A stretch of 64,000 nucleotides of DNA from positions 4,712,001 through 4,776,000 of the forward strand of contig PUFA01000022.1 in NCBI GenBank assembly GCA_003508835.1, given 5' to 3'. The DNA is from Eonycteris spelaea. Its lineage: Eukaryota > Chordata > Mammalia > Chiroptera > Pteropodidae. This document shows, piece by piece, positions 47,750 through 60,605 of the stretch. Both the position numbers and the translations under genes were made by a program. Every line of letters begins with the position of its first letter. Position 1 is the stretch's first letter. Below the pieces are notes generated by a model. It worked only from the letters and a program-made list of their open reading frames with translations. It did no database searches and was not told the origin of the DNA.

Positions 47750-47862
47750 GCCAAATATGTAATATCAGGACAGAGAGGAAGAGATCGTAGGAAGAGAAGA
47801 GCCTAGGAATGAACCCTGGAGTGCTCCGACGTTTGCAAAAAAATGCATTGAACACACAATAG
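47750..47862 (-). mobile_element. L2 LINE fragment, antisense
   Basis: AGGAAGAGAAGAGCCTAGGA followed by ATGAACCCTGGAGTGCTCCG and ACGTTTGCAA matches the reverse complement of L2 ORF2 (the stretch just before the RT active site). It lies next to a sense L2 tail, so the two pieces are separate insertions or an inversion. Confidence 0.55.
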
Positions 47863-50040
47863 CTTCTCAACAAACCTGCAAGGATTAACACATTCACGGA
47901 AGAAGTATCTGGGGAAAATCGATTTACATTTGAATCACTCCGTTTATATAGGTAATAATAAACTAAAAACAGAAGCCATTGGCCAGCCCCAAATTATACT
48001 GTATAGCATCAAATTTAAATATGTCCTCTTTGTTTTTGAATAATGTGTAAAGTCCTCCAACTATATTAATCCCTGGTTTCAGAAAACTGTGTATCTTGAC
48101 ATACACTGTGGAGTCCTTCTTTTCTCATTCCTTTGTCTCTGTATATGTTGCCGAATCTGTGTTGGGGACGGTGCCTGTGTAAGGACGTTGTCAAAGCTTG
48201 GGGCCACGGCCCTTGTTACATCTCTTAGTGAGCCTTCACCTGGGTCGACCCGTGGGCATGGGGCAGAGGGCCGCGTCCATATGTTTCTGTTGGCTCGTCT
48301 CAGCAGGGGGGCTGGGAAGCCACCGATTTCTGTCTGAAAGTCTGTCTGACCCGCTGCATGATTCCAAGAACAACAGGTGTTGAGTGTCACCGTGGCCATG
48401 ACTGGTCATGGAATTCCAAGATGAAGAAGGTAGCGAGGGGCCTTTGCTTGTTGGCATCGATCTTAAAAAAAAAAAACAGTCCTAGAGAACTCTTTGTAAA
48501 CTATGCACATGCGACGAAAATGAAATTACACGTTTGTAATTCTTAATCTCAGTCGTAACCTGAAAGGACCAACTTTCTTCCTCCCGAATCTCGGAGCTCT
48601 CTGTCGCTTGACCCTTTGGCACTCCCCACCTGCCATCTCTGCGCCTGAGGCTCCTCGCAGAATGGCTTGGGAGCTTGAAAACCCCCTATGGTCTTGTGCC
48701 ATTTAATGCCATTTGCTCCTCTAAATTAGCAACCCATTGGCATTCTCTCGCATTCTCGAATGACTGCGGGTGTTTCTCACAGCTGTAAACTGTTTGTTAC
48801 AGACTTAGGTCGTTAATCCCTATCCCTTGACTACTGTTTGGTTCTCCTTGATTACAACCAAGTTAGAACAAAGACTACCTAAAAGTAAGAAGTTTAGCAC
48901 GCATTGTATAAACCTTGAGGGTCCCAGGTACTTACATAATAATATTGAAATGGAAAGTATTCTAACTCTTCATGAGGAGGTGAGAGGCACTGATTCATGG
49001 ACATCTATAGTTAAAGCTGTGTGGGCTTGGTCTCCCCCATCTCTTGGATTTCTCCTGTCACCTGACTTCTTATTCTAGTCTATTTGTGACCATTAAAAAA
49101 ATCCATTCGGAAATCAAAATTTTTATCTGGTGAGTGCCTTTGCACTTTAATTTTCTTCAAAATAACTTGAGGCTTTATGTCACTCTGTTATTCTATGACA
49201 TGACACTTTATGAGAACTTATTTAAAGAAAAAATGCACCAGAATTCTACACTATGAGTGTCATTGATAAATAATTAATCGTAGGCTCAGAAATTAAAACT
49301 GTAGCATTCCATATTTTCATTGCCAGGAATTGTCATCCTCTCAGGCTGTCTCTTTTTTTCTTATGTGAATGCACTACCAAGATATCAGTGATTTTTAAAC
49401 ATAACAAATTATCATGAAAGATAAGAGAAACAAGATCTCACTTTAATTAGAAGTGATCGAAATGAGGGTGCTTAAGGAAGATAGTGTTTATGTCTATTTT
49501 GGGGTGATCTAGAACTCAGGAAAGTATCATATTCGTATTCTGCCATTCTTTTTTTTAATGTGAACTTCAAAAGTGTCTTCAAACTGCCCCCTACATTATT
49601 GTTAACTTGGGCCTTCGAAGCTGCCTGTGGACTGCAGTGTTCAGGTTGTTTTACTCTAAAATGCTTTACAGAAACAGGCATTGTGAAGCGAGGTTTGGTG
49701 GTACATCTACTTGGGAAAAAGAAGAACGCTTCTTATCTTAAAGCTCCGTGATGAATATGGGCAGGTGAAAATTGAGGAGGAGTTTGAAGGAAGATCAAGA
49801 GTAAGAAAGATTACGATTTTCCAACTATAAACGAATTCTAATCCAAACTATAGTGGTAATTGAAATTCTCTGTGTAAGTGAAGACAATCAGAGGCTTAGA
49901 AAATACTTTTTGCACTCTTTGTCTACCCCATTTATATTTACAGATTCTATCAATAGCTACAGAAATCCTGTCATTCAAGTGAGATGTACTTAGGTGTCTG
50001 GCATGAAAATGGAGGGATTGCCACCTGCCTCCCTCAACTT
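47863..50040. other. Unique-looking sequence with CpG-richer parts
   Basis: The segments 48110-48440 and 48550-48790 have raised G+C and CpG compared with neighbours (for example GGTCGACCCG and GGGCCGCGTCC). No repeat match and no convincing splice-bounded frame. An A run lies at 48466-48477. The open frames here are overlapping, on both strands, and show no known domain. Confidence 0.4.
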
Positions 50041-50071
50041 AAAAAAAAAAAACAAAAACAAACAAACAAAA
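50041..50071 (+). repeat. A-rich (CAAA)n run
   Basis: Twelve A residues, then CAAAAACAAACAAACAAAAA. It could be an old retroposon tail, but no recognisable SINE or pseudogene body precedes it. Confidence 0.7.
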
Positions 50072-53000
50072 ATGAAAATTAATGGCTTCAGAAAGCAACT
50101 GAAGATTGTGTTCCTCAATTGAGATGAGGCTACTATGTAGTCAATAATAACCAGAGAGTAAAAGGATCTGGACTATTTTAAATTATTGTGGGAGAACACT
50201 TTGGCTTTTCTTGGTTAAAGCACCTAGAAAGATAAATAACCTACTGTACAGGATTTTTAAGGAAGATTATTTTTCCCACATTATCTATGTGTCATTGAGT
50301 CTACTCCATAGTACAATGAGATTATTAGTGATAACTCATGTATACTAACCTCAAGGCAACATAGAATGGTTTTACATTACATCGTTTATTCTTATAATGG
50401 TGTTTCCAGCCAATGCCAGAACTTGAAACAACATGAGAAGCACTTTTCAGCATTGAGTAGGAATATTTCCAGTGTGAGAGGAGATTATAGAAACAGATTA
50501 AGGATGCTCTCAGGAAAAATCACCGTGGCAGCTACGCTTGGCACGAGTGGATTTTGCTTCACAATCCACTATCGTCTCACGTTTGTGACACTGAATATGT
50601 GAAAACGCTTGGATTGTTTTCTTTTCTTTTTTTTTTTTTTTGCGTTTTGCAAGAAATCATCTTTGTAAATAGGTTTCTTGAGTAGTTCCGTTAAAATTAC
50701 ACCTCAAATCTAATTTTTTTTTGACAAAGAGGCAACACGAAGAGTTTATATGAAAATCAACAGTGTTTTTGGTTCCGCCCTCAATACCACAGTGGGGAAA
50801 TTTGATGTTAATCTCAGACTTTAAGAACGTGGAGAAATATGGCTGTAGTTTCTGCCTCGCCTCCAGTAAATATTCCTTTGCAACCAGTTTCTCATTCTAG
50901 CTTTCTTCACAATAAATGGCACTTGCCTCCTTATCAAAAAAGATGATTGTATGAGTTACACTGAATGCTAATAAAAGATTACTTCATGAAATAGGTCAGA
51001 GAAGTGGACTGAGTAGCTGTGGATGAGCCATTAAAGGCGCTTTAAATTGGCAAATGTAAACTATCAGAAGAAAACACCTGTGTGTTTTTCATCAGGCATC
51101 CACCGATTTTTAACTAAATCGATATATCGTAGGGACGATGAATGTGCACCACCCAATTAAAACAAATAAGGACTATCTTCTTATTATCATAAAAGCAATA
51201 AAAACAGCTTGCACAGCATTCTCCCCTTCATTTGTCTTTCACTTTGCACCATAAAGATAACAAACTGCTGCATTTCCGAGGAACATATTGTTTGACTCTG
51301 TATGTTTTTCATCACAAAGTCTGGAGAGTATTGTTTTTAATTTGCTGATGGAACCCATCAATAGAATTAGCCTAAATGCTGAGGGAGGATAATGACAATG
51401 GGTATGAAAGAGAAGAGGGATGTGTCATATGAATTAATGGTGTTTTTATGGCACTTCTTGTTGGATTCATGGCTGGGCTTATGCGATGAGTAAATAACTT
51501 ATAGATATGTCGAAACAGGGAAAGAAGAATGTGGTTAAAGTCATCTGATTAGTGACACTCATGTAAGAAAGATGAGATCAACGTCTGTGATTAACTGTTA
51601 TTAAATTCTTATGTATGAATATCATTTTTCAAATTGTTGACATCGTCCTTAATTCTTTAGCATCAGTGTCAACTAAGTAAAGTTTTTTATTCCTGTGTGC
51701 CAGTAACAAGCTACATGACTTAGGGACATTCATTATGGTTAAAATTTAGGAATCTTCATGTTTTTCCCTGTTGGAAGAAATCTCCTTTATCTTGAAGGCT
51801 CTCTGATTCTAGTTATTCTAGTGGTTGCTGATCCAGGTGACCAAAGTCCACTACATGCAGGTCCTGATTGCAAGTGTGAACTGTCTTGTCTACTGTCATG
51901 AAGACGTGATGCTCGTTAAAAGGTAGAGTTGTCCGATTTCAGTGCAGTGCTTAATTTAAGGTGGCGTTCTAGACCGCTGTCTCCGGGGAAGTTTGGAGCA
52001 AGTGTGACATTACCATTTCAGCTATTTCCCCAATGAACCCTGAGCCGAACCAGGAAAGTTATCAACAATAATGAGCGTAATGAAATCATTCTTTTCTGAA
52101 ATACATAATTGGCAAACAACTGGGGATAAGCCTAGGGCATCTTAGATACTCTATCTCTGAGACATGAGTTATTAAAGATTAATATGATAGATGGGCGAGA
52201 TAATGGAACTTAGTTTGGAGAAAAGTAAGATAGAATGGGAATAAGCAACCTAAAATTCTTGGTCATCCTAATGAGAGGATCCAGCCTCAGACAAAATATG
52301 TATCTGTGTACAGATTTTCAGCTTGGTTAACAAATGGAGCAAAGCCGGACATGAGCAAAATCTGGTCTAAATTTGGAGAAAATGATGTTAAATGCAAACA
52401 TTGCTATTTTTCATTATTATGTCTTAGGACAGATCTTCTCTGGGCAACAAATAGTTTTTAATTCAGAGCTGGAAGAAAAATTTTTATAAATATCAATGAA
52501 ATGAATATACAGTGGCATTTAACAAACCAGTTAGATTATCATTCTGCCTTTTTACATGCCATGTCAATAATATTTAAAATCTATTGTGAGTTGTTTCATT
52601 ATTTCAAGAAAGCATACTGAAGTTTCATATATTTAAATTTGTTAAAAGAAAAAAGAAGATATTTCTGTTTCAACCAAGTATGGCAGTATAATAAAGTCAG
52701 TCAGATTAAATTAAAATGGTTAAGTTAACTTGAAGCCCTTTCTGCCATCCATTGTAAGTCTGCAATTTTTAATTAATGTTTAAAATGCAGTTTGCTTGTA
52801 GTTGATATATAATTTATAGCTATAAAACAAAATATCTAAGCTTATGGTAATTTGAATATTTTCTCCCTGAAAGATTCTATTGTCCTTAAAATGATAGAAA
52901 ATGAATACAAATACAATTTAGTTCTTTTGTAATTAAAATAAATGTGTCGCTTTTTTCTTGTTTTACTTTTAAGTAAATTAAAACTTGATATACCATAAGC

Positions 53001-53560
53001 CCCAGTAACTGAGGTAGTAATGGTCTTTAAAATATAACTTACACATTGTGAAGTCTGAACTAGATGAATGCCAATTCTCAATCATCCTTTTTGAAATTTG
53101 AGGGTAATTCCAAATCATACTTCATAATCACTTATGAAAAAATGATGTGCCCTTAGGATAAATTCATATAAATTCATTGGAGTACATGCAATTAATTATC
53201 TAGGCCTTTAAAAAAATGATTTAGTTAGATGATCATTAAAAAACTTATTATAAACAAAATATAAAATTTAGTATCAAATTCCATGTTTCGTTATATATTT
53301 TAAAGGAAACATGAAATCTCACCATATTTATCAAAAACTTAAATTTTGATAAAATTTTGTCATGACTATTTATATGCCGGGCAAAACATAAGAGTGATTG
53401 TGCATCATTTTTACTTCAATATTTTCACAATTTCTGTAGGTAAATCTATTTAAAATGCTAAGATTACATGTGATAACTTACCCCAAAGTACAAGAATAGT
53501 GATGCTGGCCATTTGGATATGCAAAAGAGAAGCCAGAAAGTGCTTTCTCTAAGGGAAAAG
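50072..53560. other. 3.5 kb unique-looking sequence, no gene seen
   Basis: A T run lies at 50620-50641. The segment 50880-51420 is free of recognisable repeats and AT-rich with homeodomain-like TAATTA/ATTAAAA words, a texture common in conserved non-coding DNA. I cannot test conservation here. A possible MIR trace near 51690-51770 is too weak to call. Confidence 0.4.
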
Positions 53561-53564
53561 GTAA

Positions 53565-53819
53565 ATATTGTACAGTAGGATGTTTGATGGGGGGAGGGAG
53601 AGAGAGAGAGAGAGAGACCACACTCACATAACTTTCATTATGTTATAGTGTTATAATGGTTTTTTAATATGTTATAATTTCTAATTTCTAAATTAATCTT
53701 TATCATCAATGTGTACGTATAAGAAAAAACAGTATATATGGGGTTCAGTACTATTCTTGGTTTCAGGCATTCATGGGCGTCTTGGACCATTTCTCCCATG
53801 GATAACAGGGACTCCTACA
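53565..53819 (-). mobile_element. Tigger-type DNA transposon fragment (MER44-like)
   Basis: Order of blocks: TGTACAGTAGGATGTTTGAT, a (GA)n run, ACCACACTCACATAACTTTC, ATTATGTTATAGTGTTATAA, then AAAAAACAGTATATATGGGG and TTCAGTACTATTC. The end block GGTTTCAGGCATTCATGGGC leads to GGATAACAGGGACTCCTACA. This is the 3' half of a TcMar-Tigger non-autonomous element; the (GA)n belongs to the element. One terminal inverted repeat is retained (degenerate) and the other end is lost. The strand is assigned by convention only. Confidence 0.7.
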
Positions 53820-55040
53820 TACATGGCATAGTAACAGTGTTTAACTGTTACTAAGAAGTAAACCTGTTCATGATGGTTTTCACCTTTTTATGTTTAGTGT
53901 TTTCCAATGTTATGAATAAACATAGATTATATTAGTAAATATAAAAAACAGGAAATTGCTTTGTAAAATCTCAGTTTACACATTTGTGTGTGCACATCAT
54001 GGTCACATTTATTACAAAAAAATACAAAGAACAGAAGTTAAAAAGGAAATATACTAAAAAACTTATCATGGCTATTTTGAGCATTGGAATTTTAGGTTAC
54101 ATCCTTACTTCTACTTTTTTGAACTTTCCAACTTGTTTTTTTTGTTGAACATATTGATGGCAAAAGTTAGTTTTAAAATTCTGTATTGTCGCTAACATGC
54201 ACACATTTACATAATTAATATTTAAATAACATAGCCTTAGATCTGTTTGCATTTGTTTTTTAAATCTCTGTCAATGAGAGTTAGGCTTCAGGAAACTCAT
54301 TTACTCAGGATCCAAAAAAAATTATGAAGATGAAAATTTATTTTTATTTTTAAAATACAGGTGCACAATTTTTGTAACTCAAAAGTACCCTGAGGCATAT
54401 ACATTTTAAAATTTTACTGTTTGAACTTGTTTTTACTTATGCTTTCACAGTTGAGTAAAAATTCTGTTAAACAAAATTGGTGATTACCCAAAGATTGAAT
54501 TAATTGAATAATCTCCTCTAATTAATTTTAAATAAAAACCCTACAGAAAAAAAAGTGATGGAAAACCTATTTAAAATCTAATGGTATACAGTACTTTATA
54601 AAGCATAACCCACTAAACATAATTCAGCCTTTCTTTGGTGCCTGAGAGTTTCATCATACCAGAGTCTTCCTGGTGAATGTCAGTTTGATCGTTGAGTGTC
54701 ATAAATGCAGACAAAGCAAGAAATAGAACCGCACGCGGCCTCTCAGCTTTAACACAGCACTCGCTGTAGTCAACACAGTTCTCTGCACCATTCCACAACA
54801 TGTCTCGGTTATTTCTACATCAGGCGTATTCTCTGCGAGTGGGGCAGGTGTCGTTTTCCCACTATCTACTGTAATCCTACACATTTCCTTGATCGTTTCA
54901 AGTGTCTCCTCCTCAGGCCCACACCGGATTGTGCTGTTAGTGTCTTCTTTGGAACGTTTTATCCTTCTTTCAAAAAGTCATGAGCTACAATTGCCAATCT
55001 AATTTACAAAACACAATCTTTGAGTTACTGGAATCTATTT
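53820..55040. other. AT-rich sequence, no feature seen
   Basis: No repeat family recognised. A CpG-richer 230 bp lies at about 54720-54960. Confidence 0.45.
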
Positions 55041-55044
55041 GAAC

Positions 55045-55132
55045 TTCAGGATAGTGGTTAACTCTGGGAAGGGTGAAGGGAATGAAATAAATTGTTTGGT
55101 GCATTCGAATATGTGCAATTAATATATCATCA
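55045..55132 (+). mobile_element. Possible old L1 3'-UTR fragment
   Basis: GGATAGTGGTTAACTCTGGG followed by AAGGGTGAAGGGAATGAAAT resembles the 'GTGGTTACCTCTGGG' motif of old L1 3' UTRs. Short. Confidence 0.35.
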
Positions 55133-56648
55133 CAGTATATTTCTTGGCCCTCTGTGCACATTGGAACTCAAATCTATTCATATCTATCAATACACTAATC
55201 CTTTCAAAGACAGTGGGTAAAGCAATTTCAATTTTTCTTGCATATCAGATTAATACCAATGACAACTTAATTTTGAGAGAAAAAGAAAACTGAGAAACAC
55301 ATCTGAGCAGTTAGATTTAATTAATATTCATATAATACCCATTTTTTAAAATGAGGAAACAAATGGAATAGAATTTCTAAATATAACATTTAAAATATGT
55401 TTTTTAATTTATATCTGGATAGTTGTGAAATTTTAAAATGTCTATATTGCTTATAGTAAAATTCATGTTAAAAAAAGCATCTATTTATTTTACACACTTA
55501 TATTAGAGATATTTTAGGGAGCATCAAAGAAAATAACTGAAGATTAAAAGTTTATACAAAAATAAGAATTATCAGATGGATGATTTAGAAATATGCACCT
55601 ATATATTTCAGAAGTTATAATATTCTAATGTTTATTTTCATTACCTATTAGAATGTCATACTATAAGAATGTCATTAGGTAATTATTTTAATAATTATTT
55701 TACAACTATAGGTCTAACTATAAATAATACTGTATTGCGATTAACTTCCCATTCATAGTTATATACACTATAACAGGTTAAAATCACAATTAAAATGAAG
55801 CTAATGCATATATATCTGAAATATGTGATATTTAGATTCTTACAGAATAATTAAATTTTCAGAAAATAATACTGCATTTATAGTTATATAAAATAATAAT
55901 ATAAAGATAATTTAACATTTGTAATATTTTAAGATATAATATGATACATTTATACTGCTTCCCTGTAGTCGATGGGTTTTGCTTTGCTTTATATTTATTT
56001 TTAGACTTTTCATCAAACGGAGATTTGTGATGAAGCATTATTTATTTCCTCTTGTCTGGCAGTTCAATTTGCAGGTAGGGCACTCAGATTGGCACATTTC
56101 TGTTTCCTTCTCTTGTTCTCATTAGCAGGGAGCTTAGTCTCCTCTCCCCTGTGCCTTTCTGAATAATCACACTGTATCACTATCCCAGTGGGACCTAAAC
56201 AAAGATTGAGTAGCAAATTAGGATCACAACCAAGCAGGTTTAAGAATAAGGTCATATTAATGAAAAACCAATAGAACATACAAAGAGGCCTTTTAAAATC
56301 AGGCTTTTGCTCGTCTGCGTGGTGTTTGTCACAATTTCCATGATTACACTACTTTTCATTTGATATCTATGACAACATAGTTCATTTCCTTCACCGTGAA
56401 ACTGTCACGTCAGGCTCTATGGACCCTCCCCCAACCCAAATTGCTTTTCGGGTCTCATGAGCCTGGTCAGTACTATCCTTTATGACTGCAAGGGGGTCCT
56501 ACTGTGTTTTCTAAGTGAATCTGTTTGTGTACAAAGAAATATGGTGACCTGTTTGCTCTGAACTATGTAATTGCTTTTCATTCTTCCTACCTTTATTCAC
56601 ATAGACATGAGTAAAATTAGTAATGTGAGGAAGATGGGTTTTCCTCAC
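55133..56648. other. AT-rich sequence, no feature seen
   Basis: Highly AT-rich to about 55980, then moderate. No repeat family or gene recognised. Confidence 0.5.
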
Positions 56649-56777
56649 CTCAGTTAGGCTGACGGGAAAGGCCTCGGAGATTCCGGTGCAACCACGTGGA
56701 GGGAGGGGGGAATACCTGAGCCACATCCTCCCGGCCTGCGCCGGAGCAGGCATGGCTGCCGTGTAGGAGGTGCCCAC
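56649..56777 (-). other. Candidate exon on the minus strand, CpG-rich
   Basis: I do not recognise a gene. On the minus strand a CTAAT branch-like motif (plus 56804-56808) lies about 27 nt before a TCTTCCCCGCCCAG acceptor. The 129-bp segment then ends in GAG followed by the donor GTGAGG (plus 56643-56648). One frame is open throughout (43 codons, starting VGTSYTAAMPAPAQAG and ending AFPVSLTE) and stays open past the donor. About 11 CpGs fall in 56660-56800, in contrast to the AT-rich flanks. No protein family comes to mind. The acceptor tract contains G residues and is weaker than that of 19581-19673. It could be a lncRNA or alternative exon, or a chance GC-rich patch. Confidence 0.28.
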
Positions 56778-57935
56778 CTGGGCGGGGAAGACGGCCCCGC
56801 AGGATTAGAGACAGAGAGATGCAGCAGTCATCCGGGAAAGGCTAGGAGGGCTTCACATCACAAGCTGCATAAGGAAAGCCTCCGAGAGACTCAAAGCAAA
56901 GTTTTAGTTGAGAAAGTGACTGTTTAGCTAGCATGCGAGATTCCAAAGACTGAAAGCATTCTCAGGACCTCAAGAGAGAAATGGTAGAAACCAAACGTCT
57001 AGACAGTGCAGAATGAACATTGTGGGCTTGCAGAAGAGATGCCACAGAATTTGAAGCAAGAAAACTGCATTTTGATTATAATGAAGTGTTGGCAACACTG
57101 ATTGATGTTTTTTCTTTTTCTTTTTTTTTTTTTTTTCAATTCTTCAGGGTGGACAGTACAGTATTTACAGGTTAAACATTTGTGAATATTTGAATAGCTA
57201 TTGGCAATATGGTAATCAGTGAGCTAAGTATTTTAGTTGCATTGTTTGGCATGAATATAGAATCTCTAGTTTAAAATATTGAACATATACTAATTAAAAA
57301 AAAAAACAAACTAGTAAATGGCTGAGTCATGAACCTGTTAGATATATTGCCTAAAAGTGTAGTAGAATCAAATAAAATCCTTCACAACTTACTATATAGG
57401 ACTTGCATAGAAAATATATATAGTCTTGTTGGAGAGTAAAGATGTAGTTGTGCATAACAAATTTTGTCATCTTGATAAAATTCTAAGGTAAAAAACCTCT
57501 CAGATATCGTTTTATATTTAACATCAATCGATACCTACAACTTCTCTAGTTCTATTCTACTTGGCAATAAAGAGCCCAAATTCTCCGGGCCAGTGTGGGG
57601 AAACCTAACAAATGGTCAGTCCTCTGGAACTTTGGCTGAACTTTGTCCATCCTGCTCAAGCCCTGTGTAGCATTCTGCTCTCAGACCCTAAGTTAGAGCA
57701 TTCCTTCGAAACCTCCTCATCCCAGCAATTTTTGTGTGCTACTTGTTTCTCTTCTTCGATATTCATTGCGGAGACTACATTGCTTGAGAAACAAAAATGA
57801 AAAATATCTAAAATATTTATGGCTGCCTATTGTTTAGATACGACATGAAGTCATTCTCTTGTTATACCGTGTACTTTTTTTTTTTTTTGATTCCCCCCCC
57901 TTCTTTCATTCATGCCCTGGTCCCCCACCCCATAA
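56778..57935. other. No gene seen; poly(T) tracts
   Basis: A T-rich run at 57108-57137 and an A run at 57295-57306. The rest is unassigned. Confidence 0.45.
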
Positions 57936-57939
57936 CATT

Positions 57940-58135
57940 CTCCTCCCCAGGGGACATTTGGCATGCATGGAGACATTTGTTGTTGTCTTATCTGGGAAGG
58001 AACCATGATACCGGAATCTGGGAATAGAGTCCAAGGATACCGCCAGACATTCAACAGAGCGAGGACAGCCCCCACCACAAAGATCTTAACATCTAATGTC
58101 AAAATGTCAGTAGTGCTGATGCTGAGGAACTCCGA
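57940..58135 (+). mobile_element. MER20 (hAT-Charlie DNA transposon)
   Basis: CCCAGGGGACATTTGGCATG, then CATGGAGACATTTGTTGTTG, TCTTATCTGGGAAGG, GGACAGCCCCCACCACAAAG, and TCAAAATGTCAGTAGTGCTG with a GATGCTGAGGAACTCC end. The order and length (about 200 bp) fit a nearly complete MER20, a non-autonomous hAT element. Confidence 0.8.
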
Positions 58136-58289
58136 CTTAGATGAAGTTCAGCGGCTATATAAGAAATAGAATTATTACCCAATATTTAGAGCCCAAAGAC
58201 TTACAAACTTTAGTTAGGACATAAAATTTATCTAAAGGTGATTTAGTGTTCAAACTTCCTTTTCCCCCGTATAAAACACAGTTAATCTT

Positions 58290-58740
58290 TAAAAGCATGC
58301 ATTTTCTTTTATTTATTTTTGTTAAAAAGAGATGATAGCACTTTGTAAAGTTAAACTCTAGTTGACGTACCATATGTGAGTTTCAGGAGTACAACATTGT
58401 TATATGTGACATTTCTATACCTTCAGAAGTGATCACCACGATCGATCTGTGACCATCTGCCACCAACATCCTTATTATGATGCAGTTACCTGTGTTCCTT
58501 ACGCTGTCCACTACATCCTCGTGACTCACTTATTTATAAGTAGAACTTGCACCTTTTCTTCCTTCACCTTTTTCTCTCATTCTCCCATCACCTCCCCTCT
58601 GGAAGCCATCATTTTGTTCTCTGGATCTATTTGTTTCTGTTTTGTTTTGTTTGTTCATTTTTTAAAAAGCCCATGTATAAGTGAGATCACATGGTATCTG
58701 TCCTTTTCTGTCTGACTTATTTCACTTAGTGTACATTTTA
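58290..58740 (-). mobile_element. L1 LINE 3' end, antisense
   Basis: Antisense 3'-UTR order: CTCTAGTTGACGTACCATAT (58357), GTTTCAGGAGTACAACATTG, AGAAGTGATCACCACGATCG (58426) and CTCGTGACTCACTTATTTAT (58518). It continues with CCTCTGGAAGCCATCATTTTG (58596), GTATAAGTGAGATCACATGG (58674) and TCTGACTTATTTCACTTAG (58711). This is the L1 3' UTR type I know from laurasiatherian mammals. It is truncated on its 5' side at about 58740. Confidence 0.8.
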
Positions 58741-58772
58741 AAATAGGTTCCCCGCAAAAATAGGTTCCCCGC
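58740..58772 (+). repeat. 17-bp tandem duplication at the L1 edge
   Basis: AAAATAGGTTCCCCGC occurs at 58740-58755 and again at 58757-58772, exactly where the L1 similarity stops. Confidence 0.9.
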
Positions 58773-59665
58773 ACTTAAAGAAATGTTAACATTCTCAGGA
58801 CTCTTACATATTTCTATTCCATTTAGCACGTCTCTATAATTAACTCAATTTTTTCCCAAATATGCAATGAGATTGACACTAATAGTATGACTTATTTGTG
58901 CTGATTAAATTGTCTCCTAATTATAAAAGGCTAAAAATAGAGCTAAATATTCATTTTGCATAGTTAAAGATTTTTTTAAATAACAAAACTGATGTTCTTG
59001 TTCAATTTAAAAATGATTACTTTTCCTTTTGATTGCACATGTAAGTTTAAACTTTCAAAATTATTTGTATTAACATGTTTTAGCATTAGACTTTTAAAAA
59101 GATAGTCTTTCATTTCACATATGTAAGATATTAGTCCCATTTTTTTTATATCAATATTGTTTCTGGCAAAAGCACGATTGACCATTATGCATTTTATAAT
59201 TGTCAACTTGTGATTATTTAAAAACTATAATTTGGCACAGTTTAAAAATGTGGAAGTGATGTAGATATAAAAGTTGTATCAACCAAAAAGAAAAGGAAAT
59301 AATATATTGAACTAAAATTTTATATTGCAATTTGAGAAAATTAAAACTAATGTGCGAAAAACGTACGTTATGCAGAAAATTTAATCAAATTCGAGAATGA
59401 CAAGGTAAGATTTATGTAAAATTATAACTTCTGCATAATATAATTCTAGCTCTAAATTTCAATAAAAATGATCTTGGCAGTTATGTGTTCATCTCTATAG
59501 TATGATGTTTTTCACTAAATGGACCAATCCAATGAACAAAAATTTATCTAATATAAGAAATTCTAAACTAGAATGAATTTAAATATCTCTAAATATCTCA
59601 AAAAAAGCTACAAGATATTATGTATGTGTATTTGTGTATATACCTTGCCATCAAAACAGAACAGA
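58773..59665. other. AT-rich sequence, no feature seen
   Basis: No repeat family or coding region recognised. Confidence 0.5.
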
Positions 59666-59667
59666 TA

Positions 59668-59722
59668 AATGTGTGCATGTGCATGTGCGTGTGCATGTGC
59701 GTGTGTGTGTGTGCATGTGTGC
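59668..59722 (+). repeat. (TGTGCA)n/(TG)n repeat
   Basis: Imperfect TGTGCATG/TGTGCGTG units around a short pure TG run. Confidence 0.9.
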
Positions 59723-60315
59723 TCTTAATTTCCATCACTGTTATATTGCTGAAATGACCCTATGTCAACCTGAAAAAGAGTGGGATGGAGAAGCAGAAGC
59801 AGGGATAAGACTCAGGGAAAAATAGACTGTGAAAAATTGAATGGTCTCAATAGCCACATATAAAATTTGTTCACAGCCCTTAAACTAAGTCCCTTTGGTG
59901 TTATATATGACTGGCATGGATCCTGTTTTTTTTTTTTTTTTTTTTTTACTAGTTCACATGGTTAAAAGTTCTGTGAAGATGTCACCTTTATGAGTCACTA
60001 TCTCATGGACCAGAGCATTTACCAAAGGCAGGACAGTGACAGTGGCCCGTCCATGCTGCAGGCAATAAGAGAGAGCCTGTTTTTGTAGAATATGTGGACG
60101 TTTTAAAATCATAATAAAGCCAACTAAGCATTAAGTATGCTTTTTATGATCACTTGGCCCTGGCAGATTTGAACAGTGTCAGTGATAAACTATTTCTCCC
60201 TTGAAGGCAGACTGTCCCACCACTGGCTACCCTTCTTGGTGAGCCGTTGCTCGTGACTTAGGGGAAGGCAGCTGCAGTCAGCTCTCCTGATCTACGTGAG
60301 CAGCTTCCCTAAGCG
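59723..60315. other. No gene seen; 22-bp T run
   Basis: Poly(T) at 59926-59947. The part 60180-60310 is moderately GC-rich and non-repetitive. Confidence 0.45.
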
Positions 60316-60319
60316 CCCC

Positions 60320-60605
60320 AGGTCAGGTTGGATACCCTCATCATCCATTGCCTTACACTTTATCCTTTGTCTTAGTGTTTCCCCACAATTAAACTTAGGT
60401 AATTACATATTTGATTCATTATAGGACACCTCTTCCCTCTCTAGATTCTGACCGTTGAGAAAGTAAAGCCGTTTTCATGTTTGGCGATATAGCCATTGTA
60501 TCTTACATTCTGAGCCTTTCATACAGAGATACTCAGTGAATACTCATGAAGTGCATGAATGGAGAATAACTCGATGAAGAAGGAACAAATGAATGAATGA
60601 ATAAA
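60320..60605 (+). mobile_element. L2 LINE 3' end
   Basis: A GCCTTACACTTTATCCTTTG block, TCTCTAGATTCTGACCGTTG, TCATACAGAGATACTCAGTG and the terminal AAATGAATGAATGAATAAA array fit the order of an L2 3' UTR. Confidence 0.5.
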
